Of a stretch of DNA of 60,000 bases, positions 33,401 to 45,400 are shown piece after piece; the stretch's first letter is position 1; each line of letters begins with the position of its first letter. The DNA is from Membranipora membranacea (Eukaryota > Bryozoa > Gymnolaemata > Cheilostomatida > Membraniporidae), in assembly GCA_914767715.1 (NCBI GenBank), contig OU612065.1, forward strand, positions 33,482,001 to 33,542,000. Reading direction: 5' to 3'. The notes under the pieces were generated by a model. The model had not been told where the DNA came from. It made no database searches and saw nothing but the letters and a program-made list of their open reading frames with translations. The translations under genes were made by a program, and so were the position numbers.

Positions 33401-36400
33401 ATGCCAGTCAGTTTGACTTTCATGTCATCTCAATAGGCACTTTCAGTGACCTGTGTCTCTCTTTCCCGTCCATCACCTTATCATATCACACCCAACATGT
33501 TGGGGAGATTGGATGTTATAATACCACAGGTTTCATGATTTGTCTCCTCTCTGAACTCACATATTTTGGAATGACAACTCCAAATTGTGTAGGGAGTTTA
33601 ATAAGTATAATTATTATGACTCTACTAAGAATCTCACTCTAACATGCAGTCTTTTGATTGATTCAATCAATGCTCTCTCTTCTAACTTGTTTATAAATGT
33701 GCTTTTGTTTTCACCACCCAGTATGAGAGTGAGAAGGAGCTGATTATGGATCTAAAGTTGATGTTTAACAACGCTCGATCATTTAATGAGGACGGATCTC
33801 AGTTATATAGAGACGCCTCCACTCTGGAAAAGGCTATGAAGAAGAAGGTTATGGAGCTGAGTATCGGTGGTGAGACTAACACAGAGGATACAGATAATAA
33901 GAGGTGTGTATGTAGGTTCTATACTACTCTGTAGTCTCCATGACCTCACTGGGCCTAACAGGATCATTCTACAGCCTTCGGTGACCTATATGAAGGCTTG
34001 AAGACCTCTCTCGGTCAACACAAATAATCTATAGTGACTATGATCTAATCTTTTTGTCAGCGTGACTAGTCTGTGTCTATGAGCTCTCCTTAGTCTCTAC
34101 AACCACTCTACACAAGAGTAGCTCAATGAGGTATTTGTTACCCTGGGAATGAGAATCGGTAGTCATTTTCTGAGGATTCTGTTTGAGAGATATGAGCAAA
34201 CTGTAAATCTATCTGATGGTTTTCTTGTCTGTCTACAACTTGGATACAATTATTACAAATTGTTACAGTTTTACCAAACAAGAGCTTGTATCATTATTTA
34301 ATGCTCTAAATGCCATCAGGTAACATGTTGAGCTGCTTGTTATTTGTTGATTGTTAATTGTTCCGAATCGTTAAAAGTTAAATTTATAATGTATCTTACT
34401 TGATTGAATTCCTGATAATGTACACAGCGCATTAGCAGACAGTCTTAATGAGTTGATATCATACTACTGTTCACCAAGCTATCAATTTAACTTGAACTGA
34501 CAATCAAAAGTTCTAACAGCCAAGGATGTGCAAACAACTATCTTAAACTCGTGCTGCAAAGAGCTCCGACTTGTTTGGATCCTGATTATCTCAAAACCGA
34601 ATGTTGCTGTGGGGTTTGGTGGGTGGATGTCACTACTTATCAGTGCTTTGTTGTCACTCAGCCATATTAGTCTGACAAAGATATTACAACAGGACAGCTT
34701 GAGCATTCATGATCTCCTGTCAAAAAGATGATAGAATTTAAAGATAAAATAATAATACAAAATGTTCATTTATTTGAAGGACTTTTGCCACTTCAGTTTC
34801 CCCTCTTCAGGATAAGCTGAATGATTTATATGAGACTGTGAAGGTCTATAAGGATCAGCATTCCAGAGTACTATCTACCCCTTTTGTCAGACTACCCTCC
34901 AAGCAGGTAACATATCCAACCATTTTATCAGACTGCCCTCCTGAAATTTATCATCAGATGGTCATGTTCTTGTAGAACATTATAGGGAGTAATCTTCTCT
35001 TTGACGCAGTAAAGACAACTTCACTTTTACTGCAAAAATTTAATTTTTGTTTGAGCACTTTATATTTTTGTGAATATTGAAACCATCCATACATAACTAA
35101 ACAAAAAAATAATAACTAATCCTAAGAGGAAATTTTGTTCTGGAAATAAAATATATTAAAACAACAAAAGTGGCATGCCAAATGTGAACATCAAAAACTT
35201 GTATTACATATTATTAGGAGTTCCCAGAGTATTATGAGGTGATAAGGAAGCCTATTGACTTACACAGAATTCATCAGAAGATACTTTCTGGTAACTATGA
35301 CTGCCTGGAGTCTATACTACTCGATGTCACTCTAATGTTTGATAACGCAATGATGTTCAATGAACCAGATTCTGTGCTCTTCAAGGTTTGTATGATTGCC
35401 AATCAATAAAACAATAACCACTTTCTCTTCCATCACTGCTCAGAGGTGTTGTTGATTTAATTTTACAGGCCCATATTTCAATAGTACTGGGTATGTTCTT
35501 ATGGAGCTGGTGTGTTGGCAGATTCTGACAGTCAATAACTTAATTCGCAACCTGACCTGCAGACAACCCTCTAACTTAATAACTAGTCTATGTCCTCTGT
35601 TTTTGGATCTATCTACAGCCATAAAATATGCTGACTCAAGTTCGGATCAATGAAAACTTAGCTATATGCTTGTGGTGTTACTCAAGATAGTTAGCCAATC
35701 ATTTGTGAAAATCAGTGGGTCTCAAAGCAGTTCTTTTCAGAATTTTGGGCAATATCAAGCTATGGAAGTATGGACACGGTTGTAGCATTTATTTAATCAT
35801 ATTTCTTTGACAGGATTCAGCTGTCCTGCTGAATGAGTTTCTGAAGAGATTTGAGTGTCTGGATGATCAGAGTCAGTACAGAGTACCAGCTATAGCTGAG
35901 GAAGTACAGAAGATGCTTAGTTCTCTCTATCAGTCTACCGTGAACCATCAGGTTAGAAACTCTACAAAATATTAGCAGTTGATCTGGCATCGCTTCGTGC
36001 GATGTGATTACTGGTTTTTTGCAGTTTTCTGTTACAAACACATTGATGTACCCTATAGTCGATGATACAGGATTTAGAGTTAGTTGTATATCTGAAAAGT
36101 ATGTCTGCTAGAATGAGAGTGCTATTTCATATAGAGTCAAAGTAGACCTGATTTTTTCCCAATCAGTTTGAGAGGCAAAACAATAAATCTCTTCCCTCTG
36201 ATAGCATGACAAGTCTAAATAATAAAACTGTGAAGAGCATTAGCCTGTTCTGGGACATTTTGTATGTCAGGAGCATGCCAGTCATGAAAATTTGCCAATG
36301 AATCATTTACATTTACCACTATTTTACCCCTAGGATGAGGATGGCAGACTTTACATTGACAGCTTGAATGAGATGGATGAAGCTCTTTGCAAAGCTCAAA

Positions 36401-39400
36401 AGTAGGTAGCTGCCCCCATGTCTTTATATTGTTTGTATAAACAACGATGACAAATGGCTGCTGCTTTGGTCCTGTCACATATTGTGTTCATCAGCAGCTA
36501 CGGTTCAACATTGCTTGCAGTCATTGTTTCTCATTTCTTGTGCTTTTAAATGCGATCGACTAAGGTGCTGTTAGCCTTGTGTCGCCAACCATCTTACGGT
36601 TAACAACTTCATATTGTACCGTCCACATCGGATTATGGGTTTCGAGAATATTGTTCGAATCAAACATTGTTATTTCTTATGCTAACTATCTAGCTAAAGG
36701 GTTTCTTTTAATTATGTAAAGTGTTGGCTATCCAATCCAATGACTGGCCATAATATTTTTGACAGCTCAATCTTTGTTTAATGGATCTTCTATGCAATAT
36801 CTCCTTGGTTTGAGAGCAAGTAAGCAAGCAAGTGGTTGAATTGGCACATAACATCATGATAGAACATCAACATTCTCCTTGGTTTACTGTAGATTGAACA
36901 TGGCTGGTCTGGCGATAAATATGAAGAGTAGGCGGTACCTGAGACTGGACAGACTTCAGGACGATCTCTTCGGTATCTGTGAGAATTCTAGAGAGCTCAG
37001 CAGAACTGACTCACAGGTATAAACTACCTACCCAAAATTGGTCATTAGGACTATGGTAACCTTGTATTAGAGTTCTCCCGTTTCTATCAACCTAACAAAA
37101 TCGTTTTGCTGATTTCTGAACAAAATTTTTGAAACTGCTAAAAATGATCTTGCATGGTAAAAATGTGCAATATCAGAAACAAATATATATTGTAGCAGCC
37201 TGTTCAGGCTAGCTAGTGAATTTAGAGCCAAGTAGAAACGTTGACATTTCTGGCATTCTAGCGTGTAATTTTAAGGCCAAATGTATAACTCATAGATATT
37301 GCAGAGTTAGTAGTTGAACACAGAAAATTGGATGCATATTTTGTTCGATTGTTTGTTGGCTATTTGCCTCAATATAACAATGTATAAAATAACTGATACC
37401 TCATACTGTTCATTTGCAGGTGTATGACGACTCTTTGGAGATACAGAAACACTTTATAATAGTCAGAGATAATGTATGCCGCAATGGTGAAGGTCTGGGA
37501 TTCTCCTCACCTGCCATATCATATACACACAGGCACCTGACTAAGTCTGTCGAGGAGCAGACTGTCAGAAAACGACAGCAGGAGACACCTGCTGATGAAT
37601 CTGATCTAAAGAAAAAGGTAATATTATATGTCTAGAAGTTAGAAGTTTTTATGTCAGGATAAAAAAGTAGCTTAGGTCTACTGTCGTCTGTCAAGTGGCG
37701 TAGTAGCAGTATGGTAAAAAAGTGTCCAATATTGGTGTGTGTGGGCAAATGGTCACTTTGATAACCACTAACACCTTTAAGATATCTAGATGAAAGATAA
37801 AGAAAAATGACACATCCATATTTTTGATCTTCAGTTGAATGCATGTACATGTACATAAGTCTGCCTAAGGATTTTGGGATGCAGAGATCATTTAGCAGCA
37901 CTTGATCAGGGAAATAGTCAATCAGCGCACCTGATACGAATAAAGCCTGAATTGGTTCCCAAACAATCTGACTGAATCCATCCCCTCCCCCTTAACTGTT
38001 ATCAAGATGTAGTATTTGTTGATTGCAGACAGTGGATGAAGGTGCCAAGGAGGATGAGCTGGAGCTTAATGGAGTAAAATATCAGTCTGGTGATTTCATC
38101 TACATCACTCCCAAGTAAGTCACATGTCAGTGGTCTCGCATTCAAACATCAAAATTAATCTGCAATGTACCGAGATCAATTGAACCCTCCAACCAAGGAG
38201 TACGTCTTGCTCTAACAATGCAGTGATTGGTATAACTCAAAACATTTTTGATTGTATACAAACAATTTGAGATTCTCTGAATGATGGCTCTTGTAATACC
38301 TTCGTGCATGGCTTTGGCGTTTCATTTGTCTAAGTTTGTATATGGTGTTGCTTCCACTCATAGTTCAGTTGCAAGGTTCTGTAACAAACAAACAAATGGA
38401 TAAACTATTTAATGATATTGTATTTCAGAGAGGACAAAGGAGAACCTCACATAATGAATATAGAGAGGATATATAAGGATCCTAACGGTGATATGTGGCT
38501 CTATGGAGGATGGTTTTATCGGCCACATGAGACATTCCATCTCGCTTCTAAGAAGTTTCTCAGCAAGGTATGAGTCTGGGAGTAATGAGTTATCTGTGAT
38601 TTTTACGCTGTAAACCAGAAGTGTGTATGGTGATTTGATTATCAAACAGTGCATAGATGTTCTCAGCCCACCCTCTGACCCAATTGAACCCTTGGTGACT
38701 CTCCAATGAAATCATTGTGTCCTTTTTCCACTCCACTAATATGCTTCATTAGGCTAACCAGCCTGTCTAATACTAACAACTGATTGACTTAATTTATATT
38801 TTTGGTTTGTAGGAGGTATTCAGAACAGATGTATTTGACAGTATACCATTCTCAGCTGTGGTTGGCAGATGCTATGTTATGTATGTTAAAGAATACTTCA
38901 AAAATAAACCAGAAGTGAGTATTTGCACGTTTATCTATCTTTTGTTCTCAGTAAAAACGCACTACGTAATCTCAATTTTCATTCAGGTCATATTCATAAC
39001 CTGTTAGTGGAAATTAATTGTTTTTATTGTGTTTTGATCGTGCATGGAAAGGCCCCAATGTTTGACCTTTGTTACTATGTATTAGTTTGATGCCATCAAA
39101 TTTAACCCCCAAGAAAGAAGTTGACATAACTCAGATATCCTAACTTTCTAAAACAGCCTAGGCATCTTCATCCTCAAACTGTATAGGTTTATTCGCTCTC
39201 ATATTGAAAACCTCATGTAGATGATTTTCCTTTTATAACCAGGGTTTTGATGACAAGGACGTGTATGTTTGTGAGTCACGCTACAGCAAGAAAACTAAAC
39301 AGTTTCATAAGATAAAGCAGTACAGTAGCGCTGTAACCCTAAATCCTGACATAGTGATATCACCTCGGGCCATACCACTGTTACCCACACGTGTACCCTC

Positions 39401-42400
39401 AGCATTCGCAGCAAAGAAACCAGACAATGATGGAGAGATGAAGATTGAGAAACCTGCTCCTGTTATCTCACTACAGCCCAATAAAGTCAAACAGGTGAGC
39501 AAGACAGTCTCATTCAGAGAAGATATAACATCTGAGCGAAATAATATTGAATATTCATACTCCAATCTTACATCAGCAATCAACATGCAGTGTTGAGCAG
39601 AAATTCTGTTCGGGAACCAAGCTATGCTTATCTGGTTCTATATCATTTTATTTGTCATTTCCATTGTCCCAGCGCTGGCTCCTTCAAATGAACAACAAGG
39701 TGTGATTTGTACTGCCCCAAGACAGAGCTATTTTGAACATATATATGAACTTTATTTTGAATAACACTCATTTGTAGTAAAAACCCAAAATATGAAAAGA
39801 AAAATAATAAAGAGGATGAGAAATGTAATTTGGAAGATTGCTTAAAATGGGAAAATGGATGGACCATGTGACATAAATCTCTCCTGGAAAAAACTGACCT
39901 GTATTGTTTTATTGTATGTATTACTTTATTATAGTCTGTGGTGATTAAAGTATCAGACGGTGAGGCTGGATGTACATACTATGAGCAGTATGTCACTAAT
40001 AATAATATCAGTTATAAGTTAGGAGATTGTGTAGAGATAAGGAACCCTCCTGGTCCTCCTATCATCGCTAGGATAGAGAAACTCTTCAAAGACACAGCGT
40101 GAGTCTTGTACTGATATGAACTAACTGATCTTTAAGAAAAGGATCGGATCTTAAACATACTAGTAATTGAGCCGCATTGTATCAGTCCAGCTTTGATATT
40201 AAAAAAAGGAAAATAGGAAAAGTTGAATTTTAGAGCAAACCGGTAGGGAATCCTCCTTCGTATTGCTTAAAATGTACGCATGGTTGCGCTGAATTATGAT
40301 TATGAGGCATGACTTGTCTGTGCGTCCACATGTTACAAATTCAACATGTACCCCTGTACACAAGGTATTGAGATAATAAATGTTGACCAAATCTTACTAG
40401 GTTGTTTAATGTGTAAACGCTGTATTGCCCGGCTTCTAATATTCTCTGTGATTTCTAAGGGGTTGGCTGATGTTTATTGGACCATCATTCCTGAGACCTG
40501 AGGCTATAGACCACACACCAGCCCGACTGTTTTATCACAAGGAGCTGTTACTGTCAGCTAAAGAAGATAAGAGATACTCTCTGGCTAACGTAACGAGTAA
40601 ATGTGCCATTCTCTGGGTCAAGGATTACGCTACATGTGAGTACAAATATAACATAATCCTATGCTGGGGAGTCTTTTAATTAAAATCAGCCAAAATGACT
40701 ATCTGATCGCTCACTCACTGACCTGCTACAGGTCTTGTTTCCAAATTGCTCACTCAATGATTGAACTATGTACATTTTGAGTGAACGATTAGATAACCAA
40801 TTTGTCATATTGTACGATTCCACAGACTCCCCAACTCAATACGCCAGTACAAATGAGTTAATTCATTATTGTGAGCTCAATTGTTTATATTTCCATCGAT
40901 AGTACACAAATTTTTGCTGCGGCTTCAAGTTATACCCCATGGAGAGCCGCCTGCTATTCAATTGGAATGAGTATATGCACCACCAACCTAAAACCGAATT
41001 CAAGAATTAATCTGTTAGTAGACAAATGATTTTAAGATACAACCATCGGACAGACACACTAGAGTTTTATTTTATTACAGTACGGCCAACAGAGATCATA
41101 GAGGAGAATATATTTGTTTGTGAATCAAAGTACATCGAAGGTGATACTGAGAATACTACAAGAAAGATTACTAAAGGCTTCAAACCTCCACCCATAACAT
41201 CAGAAACATGTGCTGATGAGATATACTACTTCCCTAAGAAGAAGTCTCTGAAAAGGGTAAGACAAATCATAGAAATCTTTGGATATTAAGTTGCTGAATA
41301 TGGTAATATAGATCAGAAATGAATATAACGTATGTGCAAAACCTTAAAATATACAAAAAATGAAAATAATGAATAAATTATTGCGTAAATATATAAAATT
41401 ATATATATATTGTTGTAATTTTTGAGCCTTTCACTTGCATAAGAAGTTAATTCTTGTGACAAAATCTAAAGGTTTAATGAATGTAGCTATATATAAATTT
41501 CACTTATATCATGAAATGGCAAACTTTTTCTCCTGCAAAAACTTTACTACTCGGTTATATTATATATATATATATTATAATACATAATATGTATATAAAT
41601 ATATTATGTACACAGATGGCCTCACCGCTACTATATAAGCTGTGTGCTGAGGCGTACATACAGGAGCCTGATGAGGAGGATAGTAGAGAGCAGAGTATAA
41701 CTCCTGTAGCTTCTAACTATGACTACAGTCTGGATAGTGTGAGGAATACTGTGTCTCCTATAGCTGTCACCACCACCGCGGCTAGCACTGGTAAAAAGGT
41801 ATGTTATATAATACAGTATCACCTATAGCTGTCACCACCACCGCCGCTAGCACCGGTAAAAAGGTATGTTATATACTACTGTGTCACCTATAGCTGTCAC
41901 AACCACCGCCGCTAGCACTAGTAAAAAGGTATGTTATATAATACTGTGTCATCTATAGCTGTCACCGCCGCTAGCACTGGTAAAAAGGTATGTTATATAT
42001 TACTATGTCACCTATAGCTGTGATAACCACTGCCGCTAGCACCGGTAAAAAGGTGCGCTATATAATACTGTGTCACCTATAGCTGTCACACCCACCGCGG
42101 CTAGCACTGGTAAAAAGGTTTGTTATATAATACTATGTCACCTATAGCTGTTTCAACCACCGCCGCTAGCACTGGTAAAAAGGTATGTTGTATAATACAG
42201 TATCATCTATAGCTGTCACCGCCACTAGCACTGGTAAAAAAGTATGTTTTATAATACTGTGTCACCTATAGCTGTCACCACCACCGCCGCTAGCACTAGT
42301 AAAAAGGTATGTTATATAATACAGTATCACCTATAGCTGTCACAACCACCGCCGCTAGCACTGGTAAAAAGGTATGTTATATAATACTGTGTCACCTATA

Positions 42401-45400
42401 GCTGTGATAACCACCGCGGCTAGCACTGGTAAAAAGGTACGTTATATAATACTGTGTCACCTATATTTGTCACAACCACCGCCACTAGCACTGGTAAGAA
42501 AGTATGTTATAATATACTGTGTCACTTACAGCTGTCACAACCACCACCGCCCCATATAGTACTTTCAAGCTTTCAGTTAGTTAAGATAATAATTCTCATC
42601 CATTGAGTTTTCTATGATCTCGAAGTCTTGCCAGACATCTGCTAGTAAGGCAAGAACTTTTCACCATACATGATAATATGTTTGGCTTGGTACATTGCTC
42701 TATTATTTAGGAGAATAAATGTATATATATAGTGAGTATGGTTTTTACACTGCTGCTGCGTGATATGGTATAGTGATAGTTCTAACATGATGTTATATGG
42801 GTCATCTCTTGTTGTTTTCTAGAAACGTAAGAAGCATCACATAACAAGTTTTCAGCTATTCGCTAATTCTGTGAGAGCAGAGATACAAAGAGACAACAAA
42901 GGAGCTTCCTTCGGGGAGATAAGTCAGCTTATAGCTGCCAAGGTGAGCTATTAAACATAAATTAGAGGCTATAAGCTACCTTCAGTAAGAGTTAAACATT
43001 CCAACTCAACTTAATCTTCAAAGGTCTAACATTGATGACTTAATTAGGAAGAGCGGAACAGTTCTCAGCTTCTGGACAGAGACGTAAACTTGCAATTTTA
43101 ACCAACATGAACTTCTGACCTTTGTTGTGTTTCAAAGTTTATTATTATAACGTATATCCACACATTGTGCTTTAAAACCTCCAGGTTTAGGACAGAATGA
43201 AAAGTCTCCGCACCTCAGCAGCGCAGCTCATTGCCATTTTCTAAATTGTGATTATCTGTTCCTTGTTTACAGTGGCGAAGTCTAACAGATGAGGAACAAG
43301 GCAAGTTCAAAGAACAGGCTCTGAAGCTGGCTGAAGAATCTAAGGCTAGAGAGGAAGCCGAATTACGGGCTGCTGCAGCGCGTCACCCGCCCCCTACGCA
43401 ATTCCATAAGGATATGTTTTCTCAGCCTAATCAGCAGTTTGGACAGAATCAGGCTATCCTCCCACAGCCCCCTCATCACCAACCAGAAGGTCCTCAGGCT
43501 TTCCTCAGACAGCAACACATGCAGATTCAACCAGGTAAAGTCTTCCAATGTATATAAATATATGAGTATTTTTATATTTAGCGGTCTTTCAATCATCCAA
43601 TGTTTGTCATTGCTAAAATCTGATCACAGGCTATGGAGTCACAGGATAAAGAGCAACTTAATAGTGAAGTAGAAATCAGATCGGTACATACGAAAGTTAC
43701 ACCAGGTAGTTACACCTGGTCCTTATGATGAGAATCCTGAACTGCAGACCATTAGAGCACACTGACTCCCCATTGTTATGTCTTTAATATGGTGGAGAGT
43801 CGCTCATTACCTCAAAGTTAGTCTGTCTTGTTGGTACCATCAGATAAATTAAAACTGAATTGATAGAGGGCATTTGTACTGAGCTATTTTATTTATGTTG
43901 GTTTTGTCTGTCTCATCCATTTAGGCATGGTTCCTGCCGGACAGCAAATGCAGATGCCCATGCAGCAACAAGGATTTCCTGGCCAGCAGCAGGGATTCCC
44001 ACCTCAGCAACAGGGATTCCCACCTCAGCAACAGGGATTTCCACCCCAACAACAGGGATTCCCTGTTTCACAGCACAACCAGCAGTGGCAGCAAGTCCCC
44101 GGGACCCCTGGTGTACGCCCCATTCAACCTCAGATGTTCCCTCCAGGAACTCAGGCTAACCAGATGCCTCCAAACAGTATGCAACAGTTCATGCCTCAAC
44201 AAAACATTGCCGGTAAGAACTGTTCAACAATTCTGATTGATCAGAATTACCACATGCTCTATAGGTTTTAAGGCACTTGGATCTAGTGTAACTGTCTCTG
44301 AGGTGTTGTTTGGGAACAGCTAAAACACAGAACCTCATAATTATTTCCATAGGCTGAAAGTATTCAGGGTTTGAATTTGCCTAGAAAAAAGTTGATGAAA
44401 TTAATATTAGTTTGTTAATTATAGTTTGTATCTATGCTTTTGAAGGAGGTATTTATAGATATTAAATGGTAAGCAGAGGTAAACTGCGCTTGTTTTGAAT
44501 TGGCAGAACCGCAGGAAACAAACTTCTCTGATAACTAAATCCATAGGTGGTTGATTTGGGTAGTTGTTTGACTGCGTCTGTCGGAGCAGCACACAAAGAA
44601 TTCAAAGAATGGTGCTTATTTTTTTTCTCCATAGTGATGGTTTGTTATCAAATTTTTAAATCTAATGAATGATTGTAATAATAATGTATTTATTCAGGTT
44701 CTGCGATGCAGCACAGACCTAATCCTGTACAGACACCAGACCAGCAATTCATACCACAGCAACAGCCACCTCAGATGCCTGGATTCCAGGCCACACCTGG
44801 GGTTCCTGTGGGAGCGCCTGCTCCCCCGCCCCAACCTCCTCGCCCTCCTAGCCCTAAGTTCATAAGTGTAGATATGCCAGCTGCTAAAATATCTCACTCT
44901 GATGTCTACATGAGGTGAGTTTAGGCTTCATAAGTCTTCCTACTCAGACCACTGGGGATGAATTATACAGAGCAAGGCTACTGTCATTTAAATAGGCATC
45001 AACTCCGATCAAAGCACTCTGTGGTGGTTCTCTTGTGTTGTTTAATGTAAATTTCAAAGTCCAATACTTTTTCAGCACATGCACAAGCCTTAAAAATCTG
45101 TTTCGACTTAGGACCAAAATATGTGATAACAGTTACTTGTCCAGCGGGTGAGATAACAGTTACTTGTCCAGCGGGTGAGATAACAGTTACTTGTCCAGCG
45201 GGTGAGATAACAGTTACTTGTCCAGCGGGTGAGATAACAGTTACTTGTCCAGCGGGTGAGATAACAGTTACTTGTCCAGCGGGTGAGATAACAGTTACTT
45301 GTCCAGCGGGTGTGATAACAGTTACTTGTCCAGCGGGTGAGATAACAGTTACTTGTCCAGCGGGTGAGATAGTGTAATGTAGTTCAGATAAATCGAGTAT

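Noticed and set aside
34430-34480. Another candidate exon between PBRM1 exons 12 and 13 (after ACACAG at 34432)
   Set aside because: It opens in frame but has no usable donor before a stop; exon 12 joins exon 13 directly in phase with the acceptor at 34779.
45123-45377. 84-residue open frame of nine-residue repeats
   Set aside because: It is a 27-bp minisatellite in an intron, with no ATG and no supporting splice acceptor.
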